Shown here: one piece after another, positions 34,901 through 46,289 of the stretch
Numbering within the stretch: the stretch's first letter is position 1
Layout: each line of letters starts with the position of its first letter
Position numbers and translations under genes: made by a program
The notes under the pieces: generated by a model
Seen by the model: the letters and a program-made list of their open reading frames with translations, nothing else
Told to the model about the DNA's origin: nothing
Database searches by the model: none
Assembly (NCBI GenBank): GCA_013146195.2
Contig: CM028377.1
Location: forward strand, 179,468,465-179,532,464
Source: Codonopsis lanceolata
Taxonomy: Eukaryota > Streptophyta > Magnoliopsida > Asterales > Campanulaceae
Length of the DNA: 64,000 bases
Direction: 5' to 3'

Positions 34901-35395
34901 ATCACCAATCACAGGTGGAGAGTCCTCTTGCAGTTGGGAGCGAAAATATTCAACAGCTCCAGATTTTACATCATCAGCATTGTTAAGAAGAGTACCTTCC
35001 ATGTTACAGATAGAATGAATATGAAGTTTGCGCTGAGCTTGCCGAACAGAAGAGTGAAAAAGTTTAGAATTTCCCTCCCCATCCTTAAACCACTTTATTT
35101 TTGATTTTTGTCGCCAAAAGCCTCCTCCGAGATAGAGCCGTACGGAGCTGAGCTTGAGCATGCATCAAGTTAGACCTATTCTCATTGGAACTATTTATTT
35201 CAAAGAATAGCTCCTGCTCCAAGACTGCCTCTTCAGCTTCTTTAAGAGCTGAAAATATATTTCCAAAAACTGCTTTATTCCATAGACGCAAAACTTTATT
35301 CGTACTTTTTAATTTGTTCGCAAAACGGACCATTGGACGTCCCACTATGGAATCATTATGAAAGGAATTCCTTTCCATCGGTCTTAAACCTACGG
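31907..35395 (-). mobile_element. LINE 1 (L1-type non-LTR retrotransposon, minus strand, 5' truncated)
   Basis: On the minus strand it ends in a poly-A (poly-T at 31907-31918) preceded by a 3' tail with AATAAAATCTCGCAGGTG and CGCCCTGCTTC. LINE 2 ends with a near-identical tail (40233-40277), so both belong to one family. The element holds the RT half of ORF2, a zinc-knuckle-type zf-RVT region and a C-terminal RNase H. ORF1 and the endonuclease are missing: it ends abruptly near 35395, where LINE 2 begins in the opposite direction. Confidence 0.85.
32059..35378 (-). pseudogene. LINE 1 ORF2: reverse transcriptase and RNase H
   Basis: Fragments in order from 35378 down: KSTNKVLRLWNKAVFGNIF (pre-RT), KIKWFKDGEGNSKLFH, DLRPISLCNFCHKIISKILA, KLDMAKAFDKVSW, GLRQGDPLSPSLFII (RT), HLAFADDIIIFCNG (catalytic ADD near 34085-34110), YLGCPIYFGRR, then SKCVCCFTHQIESFQHLF (zf-RVT). 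The last open frame (32059-32964) adds a plant-type RNase H with LNSDGACRGNPGSSGGGG and EANFVADGLANLA. Frame changes near 34130, 33530 and 33000 inactivate it. Confidence 0.88.
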
Positions 35396-36437
35396 TTACT
35401 CTGGGACATCTTGATGTGAAACATGTGTTAATTAGAGTGAACCACGAGGCCGACTATTAGCATCTGTGGATCAAGGATCAGTGGTTCCTCGGTGCACACC
35501 CCATGAGAGTCTTTAAATGGACACCAGATTTTCGTCCTGATGTTGAAAGCCCAGTAGTCCCCGTTTGGTTTGCTCTACCTAATCTTCCTTTCCATCTTTT
35601 TCATAAGCAGACCCTTTTTTCAATCGCTTCCATGATAGGAAGACCTCTCACCATTGATGGCTCTACGACTAATCTCTCCCGCCCTAGTGTCACAAGGATT
35701 TGTATCGAAGTTGATTTAACTCAACCTGTCCCAAAAAGGTTTTGGATTGACAATGGTAACCCCGCCAAAGGTTTCTAGCAAAAGAATAAGGCGGAACGAC
35801 TTCCTCTCTTTTGTACGTTTTGTCGTCGTCAAGGCCACAATGGTGATGCGTGTAAAGCGCATAACAATACTATGGTTTCGAAAACTGCCCCTAAGATGAA
35901 AGAGAATGTGAACATGGCCAGTCACCCTCATCCTATTCCTGCTATGAGATGGACTCCCAAGAAGGTTCATCCCTCTAACACTGATCCTAGCTTGGATCCT
36001 TCTCCTATTGAAGTTGCCATAATTAACACGCCTGATCCTCAAACGGTTAGTACTATCCAAAGGGAAAATGTAGCAGATACTCGCAGCATAGTTGATAATG
36101 AAAATGCTGATATTAATTCTAGTCCACAACATGACACAAGCCCTATTCAAATTGACGAAAGTCCTACTTTGCGTGCTAACAAGCCTCAGGAAAATCCCTT
36201 TTTGCATGGTAAGGCTGCGTCTACTGAAAGTCCTAAAGAAGGTTCTGTCTGGGCCAGTTTAAAGGAAACAATTCAATATATCGATTCAATGCTAGAGAAA
36301 ATTCCTAATACAACGGACCAGATTGATGAAGCTCAGGATACGTGGGATCCAATGACCTCTTCAAACAAGTTTGCTCTTTTGGGAGAATTAAATGAAGGGC
36401 ATTCTGAATCTCTTAATGATCTTGACTTTGTCTATTA
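35396..36437 (+). pseudogene. LINE 2 ORF1: DUF4283 and zinc-knuckle protein
   Basis: It starts mid-domain at GHLDVKHVLIRVNHEADY, with a stop, then PMRVFKWTPDFRPDVESP and GRPLTIDGSTTNLSRPSV of the DUF4283 domain. A stop lies near 35778 just before the CCHC knuckle CTFCRRQGHNGDAC (about 35812-35853). A hydrophilic Pro/Ser-rich tail follows (35872-36437). ORF1 proteins bind LINE RNA. The N-terminus is missing. Confidence 0.8.
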
Positions 36438-36539
36438 GATTCATCAAAAGCCATCCAGGACCATTCCTCCTACATACAGATAGACGCAATCCCAGGCTCA
36501 AGCTAAACCCTCTAGTGAACTTCCTAATATCCTTTCTCA

Positions 36540-39500
36540 TGGCTGTTAACTTCTTATTCTGGAATGTGCGTGGGATAGGTAATGATCCAACCGTTGATCA
36601 TTTAAAACAGCTTATTAAACTGCATAATATTTCCTTAATTGCTGTCTTCGAACCAATGATTGCTTTGGATAAGGTTCATCTTATTACGCGTCGATTAAAA
36701 TTCAGATTTAGTGCTTCTAATAGTTGTAGCTCAATTTGGATTTTTGCTAAGACAGCCTACACTTGCAAAGTTCTCTTCGAATCTACTCAACATTTAACAG
36801 TGTAGATGCAACACTTTACGTGGCCTTCGGCAGCCTTAGTAACTTGAGTTTATACAAAGTGTTCTATGACTGATCGTCATGCTCCCTGGGCTGATTTGGT
36901 GCACCATAGTCATTCTTTTTCAGAAACCCCTTGGATAGTCGGGGGGATTTTAATATTGTGTTATTCCTAGAAGAAAAATTAGGAGGAAACAGTTCGGATA
37001 GAATTGGAGCCTTGGATTTCCATACTTGTATCACTGCTGCAGGTCTTTCTGATCAAGGTTACACAGGTAGCTCTTTTACTTGGTGGAACAAGCGTGATGG
37101 GGATGCTCTTATACATCAGCGTATTGATAAAGTGGTATGTAATCAAGCTTGGCAAGATCATTTTTCTCAAACAGAAGTGACACACTTAAACAGAACCTGC
37201 TCGGATCACACTCCTTTGTTGGTTAATATCATTCCCAATGTAGTTCATAAAAAATTTGCCTTCCGTTATCTTAATATTTGGTCTAAGCATTCTTCTTTTT
37301 AGTCACAGTCTCGTGACGCTTGGAATATGGAAGTGACAGGTAGACCTATAGCTGCTTTCTCCATCAAATTAAAGAATACTCGCAAGGCCATTACTCTTTG
37401 GAACAAGACCATTTTTGGAAATGTTTTCCAGAATATTAAAAATGTTGAAGGGGAAGTTCAGGCCATGGAAATCCTTTATGAAGAAAATCATTCCCTGGCG
37501 AATTGGTCCTCTCTACATCTTGCCTAGACTAATATTTTACACTTTCTTAAGTTGGAAGAGGAGTATTGGAAACAAAAGGCCTGTATTAAGTGGCTGAAAG
37601 AGGGAGAAGGGAATACTACATTATTTCATGCGTCCGTTACACAATATCGCCGCAAAATGCACATTCATAGTATTACAGCTCCTGATGGTAGGGTTTTATC
37701 CAATGTTGATTCTATTAAGCAAACGGCTATTTCTTATTTCCAGGATCAGTTGAGTGGGAAGCCTATATCAGAGAATGGTTTGTTAGACAAAATTCCTGCT
37801 CTTGTTTCAGATGATATGAACAATCGTCTTAGCTCCCTTCCTACTTTGGAAGAAGTATTTACAGCGGTCAAAGATTGAAATGGGGATAGTGTTGCCGGCC
37901 CAGATGGATTTTCTGGTCATTTTTATGTGTCCTGTTGGGATATAATTGGTGCTGACTTTTTCCAGGCAATGCTTGAGTTTTTCACGGGCTTCCAACTTCC
38001 CCGCTCTTGGTCGAGTACCTTAATTGCTACCATTCCGAAGAATGATAATTCTTTATCATTTCAAGATTTCCGCCCCATCAGTTTGTGTAATTTTTATAAT
38101 AAAGTGATCTCGGAGGTTCTCTCCAGCCGTCTGGCGACGATTCTTCCTATAATTATTTCTGATAATCAAAGTGGGTTTGTCAAAGTCCAGGAGATTCATG
38201 ATAACATTCTGTTAACTCAGGAGCTGATGTCTCATATTAAGAAGAAAGTTTCGAGGTCTAATATAGCTATTAAACTAGATATGGCTAAAGCTTTCGACAG
38301 GGTCTCGTGGTTCTATCTCGTTAAAGTTCTTCGTAAATTTGGCTTTCATGAAATTTTTATAGACCTTGTGTGGCGTCTTATCTCTGAGAATTGGTTCTTT
38401 GTCCTGGTTAATGGGGAAGCTTTTGGTTTTTTCCACTCTACTCGAGGGTTGCGGCAAGGAGATCCTCTTTCCTCCAGTCTTTTCATTATCTCAGCGGAGG
38501 TTCTTAGTCGTGCTTTGAATGATCTCCATCGATCCTCTAGTCACTGCAACTTTTCTACTTAGAGTGGTTGCCCTATTATCTCGTATCACGCCTTCGCTGA
38601 CGATGTATTTATTTTTTTGCAATGGTACTGGTCCGTCCTTAAGTAAGCATCGCACAGTTCTTTCTCTTTTCGAGAATTGCTCTGGTCAAAAAATTAATTC
38701 TTCTAAGAGCTGCTTTGTTGCTAGTCCTTCTCTTCCGTCTGGTCGAAGGTCTAATATTTCTCATAGACTGGGTTACAATTGGAAGCCTCTCCCCTTAACT
38801 TATTTGGGTGCCCTCTTTATGTTGGTAAGTGTTTAAAGAAATTTTTTGACCCCATGTTACTCAAGATTCAGAACAAAATTGGTACTTGACTGGCCAACCT
38901 CCTTTCCGCTGTTGGGCGTATTACTTTGATTAATCATGTCCTCCACTCCATGGTTGTCTATCATCTTACTGTGTTGGACCCTCCGATAGGAGTTGTCAAT
39001 CAGATCAAAGCCATGCTCTCTAACTTTTTATGGGGCAGATTGAAGATAAACGAAAAACTCATTAGGTGCCTTGGGCTAAATGTTGCTCGCCTACCTTGGA
39101 AGGTGGTCTGGGGATTCGGTCATTATCGAATATTATTAAAGCTTATTCTCTTAATCTTTGGTGGAAATTTCGAACCAAAGACAACCTTTGGTCTCGCTTC
39201 CTCAAAGTTAAATATTTTTTGCGTTCTCATCCTTGTGTAGCCCCTTCTCAAGGTTCTCATGTCTAGCAGCGCATGACTGGAAGCCGATCTGTGGCAGAAC
39301 AGTTTATTGCTTGGAATATTGTTATCGGCAATTGTTCTATATGGTATGACAACTGGCTGTCTAACAGATACCTGCCTAAGCCGCAAGTTTGCAATTTGGA
39401 GCAGGTCAAAGAGTTGTTTATTTCTTATTCTCTCCTACATGATTTCGTCACTTCTCTTCTCCCAGCCCATGCTATTCAACTCATTAGTTCTTGGCAGATT

Positions 39501-40088
39501 GTCTTATCTAACAATCCTGACTCGTCTTATTGGGATGCTGATTCTAACGATCGCTTCATCTTAACCTCGGCTTGGCAATCTATAAGAGCTCATCATCCCT
39601 ATCTTCTTTCGGCTAAATATATCAAGTATAAGTATCTTTCCAGTCGGATTAGTGTTTTCCTTTGGAAACTGTTCCAGAGCAAGATTCCTATTGACGAAGC
39701 TATCTCTTCAAAAGGCTTCTCTTTAGCTTCTAAGTGTGCTTGCTGCTCTTCTAGCTATTCCAAAACTTTTTCTCATGTCTTCCTTCATAGCCCTACTGCT
39801 CTGGAGGTTTAGAGATATTTTAGTAGTGCTTGTAATATTATGACTCATTCGCTTGCTATTCCCTAAGCATGTTTCTCCTGGTGGTTAGTCTCTAAGGCTG
39901 ATGCTTCTCATTTTCTTTTACCCTCTTTGATTCTCCGGCATTTATGGAAGCACCGTAATTGTGTGTTATTTGACAGCTCCATTCTTCCCCCAAGTCAAGT
40001 CATAAAGCTTATCAAGCAGGATCTCTTCGCTCACTTGAAGGCTGCTAATCGTCTTTCTTGCATTCCTAGAATTTTAACGTTGTTTTGA
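36540..40088 (+). pseudogene. LINE 2 ORF2: endonuclease and reverse transcriptase, no RNase H
   Basis: Endonuclease motifs: MAVNFLFWNVRGIGN at the start, GDFNIVLFLEEKLGG, SSFTWWNKRDGD and SDHTPLLVNI. RT motifs: DFRPISLCNFYNKVISEVL, KLDMAKAFDRVSW, GLRQGDPLSSSLFII, and HAFADDVFIFCNG (about 38587-38625). The zf-RVT part (SKCACCSSSYSKTFSHVF) is at 39730-39790. Translation fades after SCIPRILTLF (40087) without RNase H. Many stops and shifts. Confidence 0.88.
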
Positions 40089-40293
40089 TGGCTTCTGTTT
40101 TTTGTTCTTGGCTAGGAGTGTTAGTTCTTTTTTGTATGGCTTTAAGCCTTCTTTTTTCGAGGTCATGCTTCTTTGTCCCCCCTTTTTCGGGTAACGCTGG
40201 TTGTCCCCTCTTGTTTGTTTTTTTTTTCCTTTTATTTAATAAAATCTGCGCAGGTGTTGCCCTGCTTCTCTAAAAAAAGGGTTCCCAAGAGTC

Positions 40294-40324
<31 letters not shown>

Positions 40325-40780
40325 TCGTGTCAAGTAAATTTTTGCCTCTCCTTTCTTTTTTAGCTCGTAGAGTCTCTTTTCGATCTTGGAGCACCACCTA
40401 TCACCAAGTATCCCTTAATTGTCAATTTTTTCAGGAATTATGAATCGACTCACTTAAAAACACCTAAATCTACACGAGTTGATGATGAATCACCTAGAAA
40501 ATATAGACCCACAAACCATTAAACAAATGAGTTCGAGAGTGTAAGCAAGTTGTCTTGACCATGTTTACCTTCGACCCATTGCTGCCGAGCTGTCAAATGG
40601 CACACTGGGGGGTTTCTCTCCATACACTAAAAACCCTTCCAAATACCTAAACAAGTCCACCACGTACCAAGACCCCATCCAAAACCAAAGACCCTCAATG
40701 GCCATCCCCATGATCTAGCTTCCTAAAACCAGGGCTGTTTCGCCCATATATCCACCGAGAGTGACCATCCCTTTGACCAA

Positions 40781-41300
40781 AAAGGAAGAAATAGCACATG
40801 TCGTTTAATCAGGGATACAAGTACAAAGATCAGTTCAGAAAGTACAGGGATCAGTCCAGAAAGTACAGATTCGTGTTAAAAGGCTGCTAAAAATGAAAAG
40901 ACTTCTATGAGTACAAATATAGGGGCTCCGTGATACGCTCATACTCCTGTTACGTAACAGTAGTTAGACCACAATTTGGGCACACGCGCCAATTTTCTTA
41001 AAGGTCCAAATAACAAATCTCATGCAAAGATGGAGATCCAAAAGGAAGAAATAGCACTGGTCGTGTGATCAGGGATACAAGTATAATGATTAATTCAGAA
41101 AGTACAGGGATCAGTCCAGGAAATACAAATTCGGGTAGAAAGGCTGCCAAAAATGAGCAGGCTTCTATGAGTACATATACAGGGACTCCGAGATACGCTC
41201 CTACCCTTGATATGCAACAGTAGTTAGACCGTAATTTGGGTGCACAAACCGATCGCCTGATGGGACAGATAACAAATCTCATGCAGAGCTTGAGACCAAA
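40781..41300 (+). repeat. Tandem duplication, 260-bp period, in the Tat B gag leader
   Basis: AAAGGAAGAAATAGCAC opens both units (40781 and 41041). The copies share CAGGGATACAAGTA, AAAGTACAGGGATCAGTCCA, GATACGCTC and AACAAATCTCATGCA in the same order. The second copy is closer to a coding frame (LMGQITNLMQSL at its end). Confidence 0.85.
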
Positions 41301-42540
41301 CGCTGAAAACACTCATTCCCCTGTGGGACCCCATGAAGTATAAACCTCGAATATTTCCCCAAACACTAACCTTCAAATGCCAAACACCAACGCTTTCTAC
41401 CAAAACATCAACCCTCCTCAAAATACCAACTTACCCAATCCCAAAGCTCAAAGTTCCAACCTTCCCCCTTAAAAACCAAAACACTTGCCAACATTTTCTC
41501 AACACCTACTCCCCATACCAATACACCAACCCTTCTCCCTATACCAACATCCACCAGTTACCCTTCTCAAAACACTAGTACCACATATCCATATCCAAGG
41601 AACCTTCCATTCTCCACCTCCAACCCACTCCAAAATAGCTCACATACAGATCCCAGAAGCTATAACCCACAAGTACAGCCACAACCTACCCCCCCATTCA
41701 ATGAATTTGGTCGTCAGTTAGGGGCTGTAAATATTGCACCTCCCCACAATGTTTACCAAGCACCTCGACCAATTATGAGGATGAACCCTGCTGTAGCAAA
41801 TCCCGTAAATTCATATGACACATCTCCAGCTTCGAAAATAGAAACAGATGTCGAGAATCTCAAAGAAATGACGCTCAAAGAGAGAGTTCTCCACACAATC
41901 ATCGACTCTGCAACCTTTGGCCATTCTGCCACGGAAGTCCAAAATGCCCAACATGGAGAAATTTGAGGGGATTGGTTGCCCCATCTCCCGCTTAAGATCC
42001 TATGCCACCAAAATGCAATCAAAGGGGGTGCTAGCTTCGAAGCAATGGATGTTGGTTTCCACTTGACCTTAGGAGGGGCTGCAAAACAATACCTCGTGTT
42101 AACAGACAATAGCACACTAAAACACTTAGGACAAGAGTGCTGACAAATTTCAAAAAAGGTATCAGGTTAATAGTAGCTCTGAGAAGAGGAGAGAGCTCGA
42201 GTCATACACCCAAAGAGAAAAGGAAACCTGCACAGCTTTCATGGCTAGATGGAAGAAGAAAGTTGCCCAAACTTTGGACAGGCCCAATCTGGCTAAATCA
42301 GCTAAGATGTTCATAAATAATCTCCAACCAGCCTACCTTGAACATACGAGGTACCTCCCTTATGGAAACTTTGATGCCATAGTAAAGGTTGGGATCCGTA
42401 TAGATGAAGAGATACAAGAAGGGCAATTGAAAAGCAATACACCTCCCACCTCATTTCGTTACTCCAAAAATAACATCATCAAAAACAGCAGCAAACATTG
42501 TGAGAGATATCCTAGCAGTCATACCACCAGTAAGTGACCT
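41200..42540 (+). pseudogene. Tat/Ogre gag, element B
   Basis: A coiled-coil-like start (QITNLMQSLRPNAEN), a Pro/Asn-rich spacer (41340-41700), MRMNPAVANPVN, then the capsid region PKMPNMEKFEGIGCPISRL (about 41935-41990), FQKRYQVNSSSEKRRELESY and KETCTAFMARWKKKVAQ (about 42225-42270), ending NAKIDE-type KVGIRIDEEIQEG near 42410. The order matches Tat/Ogre gag. Several frameshifts separate the pieces. Confidence 0.72.
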
Positions 42541-42786
42541 GGTACTCAAAGAAACCCCCCCCCCCCCGCAGTTATGTCGGCACTAGGGGAAAATGGAAGT
42601 CTTTGTGGATGGGACCAACATAGTCAAACAGATACAGTTAAGAGGTGTCATATTCCTCACCAACCAGGATAGGGAAGATCCCATTCAACTCTTTAACATG
42701 GATAAACTAAAATGATACTACGCATAGGCTAGGCTAGTGCTAATATAGCATGCTATGACGGCCCTAATATTTTATATCTTTCCTTA

Positions 42787-42905
42787 GCTCAGTAGGTTGA
42801 AAACCCGAAAGGGCGCCTAGGAAAAAATTGGAGCTAAACAAAAAAGAAATATATAAGGAATAAGGGCTCGGTAGGTCAAAAACCCGAAAGGGCGGCCTAA
42901 GCAAA
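42787..42905 (+). repeat. Tat 3' UTR module, two copies
   Basis: CTCAGTAGGTTGAAAACCCGAAAGGGCG-type units begin at about 42787 and 42868 (period about 80), each followed by a CCTA.G.AAAA string and GGAGCTAAA/GTAGAACAAA. Such CCCGAAAGGGCG modules are common in the 3' UTRs of Tat/Ogre elements. Finding them right after gag marks the missing pol. Confidence 0.6.
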
Positions 42906-42950
42906 AGGTAGAACAAAAAAAAACCCATGAGAAAAAAGAGAGAGAAAAAA

Positions 42951-43185
42951 AGTCTCCAACATACAGTCTCCAACGTACAGTCTCCAGGATACGGTCTATG
43001 ACATTACAGCCCACAACATATGGTCTCTAGCATACATCCTACAGTATGCAGTCTACGACATAACAGTCTCAAATATAACAGTCAACAACATAACAGTCTC
43101 CATAATACAGTTTACAACGTACAGTCTACTGTATGACAGTCTCTAGCATAACAATCTACAACAAAACTGGTCTCCAACAAGAGTT
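42951..43185 (+). repeat. Degenerate minisatellite, ACAGTCTCCAACATA-like units
   Basis: About 13 imperfect units of 16-18 bp, each with a CAGTCT or similar core followed by a short variable stretch ending in ATA or GTA. Confidence 0.8.
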
Positions 43186-44663
43186 TTTCCCTTTGGACAA
43201 AGAACTACTTGGGTAAGACAGAAAGTCAGTACAAGAAATTGGTAGTCACTCTAGTAAGAACAAAGAGATTGATACTGGGGTTAAAGACATGGAAGATGCT
43301 CTGTTAGCCCAAATGAAGAAAAACTCAAGTTAACATGTTCATTTGGGTTTATCATTTGCCTCTGAAACCCATCTCAACCACTCACCAAAAGCCAAAAGCC
43401 ATCATTTAACACATAACCCTAACCCAGTTGCTACCGATAGCTCTGTTTCAATCGATTATAACGTGATCTGAGTCCAAGACAAGACTTGTTGTCAAAACAT
43501 ATAAAATCATCAAAAGATAAACATTAAGTAGGGTCAATAACCTGCTAATTTTGTGATACTCGAAGATAAAGTGAACTCTGGATCATGACTCTTTTTTTGT
43601 CCATTAGAGTCGTCCCTTTTTCTTTAAGCATACTCATCTCATCCTCCCTCAAAAATCTCTTCAATCGAGTCTTTCTGGGGCTATCTGTCATTAGTCTCTT
43701 TCAGGAATTTTCTCGTACCAGCTTACAGAATTTGGAATTATCAAGTTATCCTAGGGCTTTTCTCAAGTCCAATTGGTACAAAAAGTCTCCCATCATCTCT
43801 AGAGACAACGGTCCTATCCATCTCACCCGAACAGACCAAGAAGCTACGAAGCTGCGATCCTTCAAAGACAAGCAGGTTATCTTCATATACACAGGAAGAA
43901 ACTAAGAAGCTACAAAGACACCATATCACTCAACAACAAGCAATTTATCTTCAAACACATGGAAAGACAGGCTCCCTATGCGGTAAAGGAAAAAAAAGGG
44001 TGGTCCTCGAAGGCATCAATTAGTAGGATTCACTGATCTTATGATTGAATTCCTTTCTCGAATGATGCACTAGTCAATTAACTAAAAGCAACCCAAAAAT
44101 TCACCTACCTCCACCCCACATTTCCATCATCTTGTCTTATCTTGTCTTAACATGATTAAGAAACATATAGCACACATGCACATTCAAGATTCCATGTTGA
44201 ATAGGAAAAAGAAAGTTGCATTTGCATGCTTGCATCTTCTTGTTATATCTTTTTGCATTAGCATATCTTATCAGGTCCTTTGTCGCATCGGCCCTTGGGC
44301 AAAATACAAATGTTCTGCCAGCACCCTCCAAGGAGAGTCAATGCTAACATCAGTCAAAAGTGCCAAAGATGGCACACGCCAGCCGATCCTGCTAAAGATG
44401 GCACACATCAATCAAACATGTCGACAAGGGCCCAATTTCAAATGTTTCCAACGATGGCAAATCATCAAGACTGCCGATGGTGACACATCCGTTAAATCAT
44501 GCCAAAGATGGCACATCTTGATCAAAACATCAACGACAAAGACTTCTCAATCACTACATTCAGCGTAACCTCTTAAATTTATATGGTTTCATTTCAAAGC
44601 ACACACTAGCCGTGCAGCCTTGATGTGGGGCTAGGCCTTGATATTGTTGACTAGTCACACAGC

Positions 44664-45880
44664 TGTAGACACCTTAATTTCGCACCCCTACGTTAAAATG
44701 TCCCAAAAATATAATAAAAATATAAATTATAAATCAAATGGACTACATAATATTACTTTTCGTTATGTTTAAAAAATCAGGACTTAATGGAACTTAACAG
44801 AGCTTAATGGAGGAAAAGGCTTGATGGTGCCGCTCCCCTACCTTTGGAGTTGCTCCCCATTCCTTCTTTTCTCATCCAATCGAAATGCTATCGTTCCTCC
44901 AAACCGCCTCGTGCATTTTACGATGTCTCGCTCTCCTACCTCCACCTGGCACCATGTAGTCCGATTTGCGCCTATAAATAGAGGCCTTCAGCCTCTTCAT
45001 TCAACACACCACATTCACGTCACACAACCCTTCACACAACCATCTGATACCTATAAAATTCATGATAACCATCTCATACGCCTTCCCAAAGCCTCCTCTG
45101 CCCGAAAAAGTCAAAGAAAAAAAAAGTCTCCTCGCTTGCACCCCGTAGCAAGCCATTCAAAGATCCAGTCTTTGCCCTCGGCAAGTCGATCATATATCCA
45201 TATCATACCCATATCAATATCCATACTCATATCCATACTCATACATATCATACCATACTCAGACTTCAGGCATATACATATCAGACTTCAGGCAATGTAT
45301 ATATAAAAAGACTTCTTTTCTCGGAAGGATAGGGGAAGCACAATCAGAATCTTCGAGCACCTAGTGGGCTAAATCCTAGGTGTATATATCGGGTCAGACA
45401 TTCACGCTACAAGAGATAAGTACCAATTTACCGTCTTTCCCGTTAATATAAATAATGTAGAATATTATAATTTGCATGCTATGTAAATAATAACAATATT
45501 ATAATTAGTTCAATACTAATATAATATAATTTATAAATAGAATTTATCTAAAGTAATTATGCATGTTATATAATTATGCATATATATATGTGTGTGTGTG
45601 TGTGTGTGTATAGTAAATATTCCTTCTTCACTATATAGTTTTAAAGCATGTTAATTTATTTTGAAACCATAAAATAAGACCGAAAGGGCGAGTTGGGTGC
45701 CTAAACCCTTCCCAACTCGTAACCTAGCCTCCAAACCTACATATTTTCTGGAATAATTGGTTTTTCTCTGTTTAAACCTTAAAATAGAGATGACGACTCT
45801 GTATATATATATATATATATATATACGAGGTTCTCATAACATCCCCAATGTAGGGTTAAACCTTTTCCCTTTACATTTGG
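44664..45880 (+). repeat. Tat/Ogre-type LTR C
   Basis: It opens TGTAGACACCTTAATTTCGC (44664). Then come a TATA box (44973), the AAAAAGACTTC..TCGG block (45303), CACGCTACAAGAG (45404), a GT microsatellite (45590-45609), ACCGAAAGGGCGAGTTGGG (45678), GATGACGACTCTG (45789) and a TA run (45802-45824). No polypurine tract precedes it. LTR A continues about 550 bases past the corresponding GCGACTCT, so LTR C may also extend into the tandem repeats that follow. The Lys/Ser ORF at 44821-45306 is judged spurious. Confidence 0.65.
44973..44980 (+). promoter_or_regulatory. TATA box of Tat LTR C
   Basis: TATAAATA about 310 bases into the LTR, followed by GAGGCCTTCAGCCTCTTCATT. It corresponds to the TATA box of LTR B at 31405. 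Confidence 0.7.
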
Positions 45881-45899
45881 TCATGTAACCCTAACTGCT

Positions 45900-46145
45900 C
45901 ACTTCTCCTAACGGAGAGGTTGGGTGTTCGAGTCTCACTAGAGACACCCTGGACTTTACAACTCTCAGTAGAGAGGTCGGGTGTTCAAGCCTCTTCAGAG
46001 GCATCGTTGTTGTTAAAGCCTTATCCAAAGGCCCCATTTAGCTACTCACTTATCTTAACGGAGAGGTTGAGTATTCAAGCCCTACCAGAGGCACCCTGGG
46101 ACTTAAAATCCCCAGAGGCACCAATTGTTCGAGCCATACCAAAGG

Positions 46146-46150
<5 letters not shown>
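45900..46150 (+). repeat. Four units with a tRNA T-arm-like core
   Basis: Units with GAGAGGTTGGGTGTTCGAGTC (45913), GAGAGGTCGGGTGTTCAAGCC (45972), GAGAGGTTGAGTATTCAAGCC (46062) and TTGTTCGAGCC (46123), each followed by an AGAGGCA/AGAGACA string. The GTTCGAGTC core resembles a pol III B box, but no tRNA fold surrounds it. Confidence 0.65.
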
Positions 46151-46176
<26 letters not shown>

Positions 46177-46289
46177 ATTGTAGCCTTTCAAGGCATTAAA
46201 AATAATAATAAAAAATTAAGGGTTGGGGTACGGTCTATGTCCCCTCCAACCTTTGGAAAAAAAAAAAACCCTAAAGTACAGTTAGACCT

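Larger units (their letters stand above)
35396..40277 (+). mobile_element. LINE 2 (same L1-type family, plus strand, 5' truncated)
   Basis: It begins inside ORF1 and runs through ORF2 to a 3' tail with AATAAAATCTGCGCAGGTG and a short A run at 40270-40277. About 4.9 kb. It is longer than LINE 1 at the 5' side but lacks the RNase H domain that LINE 1 retains. No convincing target duplication was found at either outer edge. Confidence 0.82.
40278..44663 (+). mobile_element. Tat element B, internal remnant: gag and 3' untranslated modules, no pol
   Basis: Begins right after LINE 2. A microsatellite (TA, about 40300-40324) is followed by gag-type coding fragments to 42540, then repeated 3' UTR modules (42787-43180) and about 1.4 kb of non-coding DNA with small GATGGCACAC repeats (44360-44515). 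Protease, RT, RNase H and integrase are absent. Whether LTR C at 44664 closes this element or starts another is unresolved. Confidence 0.5.

Noticed and set aside
35396..40277. Twin-priming 5' inversion of one LINE
   Set aside because: Both halves carry their own 3' tail and overlapping RT domains, so two copies are needed.
41753..42115. Minus-strand ORF of 120 codons
   Set aside because: Antisense to recognisable Tat gag sequence with no motif of its own.
44821..45306. Plus-strand ORF of 161 codons
   Set aside because: Lies across U3, TATA box and leader of Tat LTR C and ends in a low-complexity ATATCCATA-type repeat.
45905..45955. tRNA gene
   Set aside because: Only a T-arm-like core; no acceptor stem, D arm or A box in register, and the core is part of a tandem repeat.
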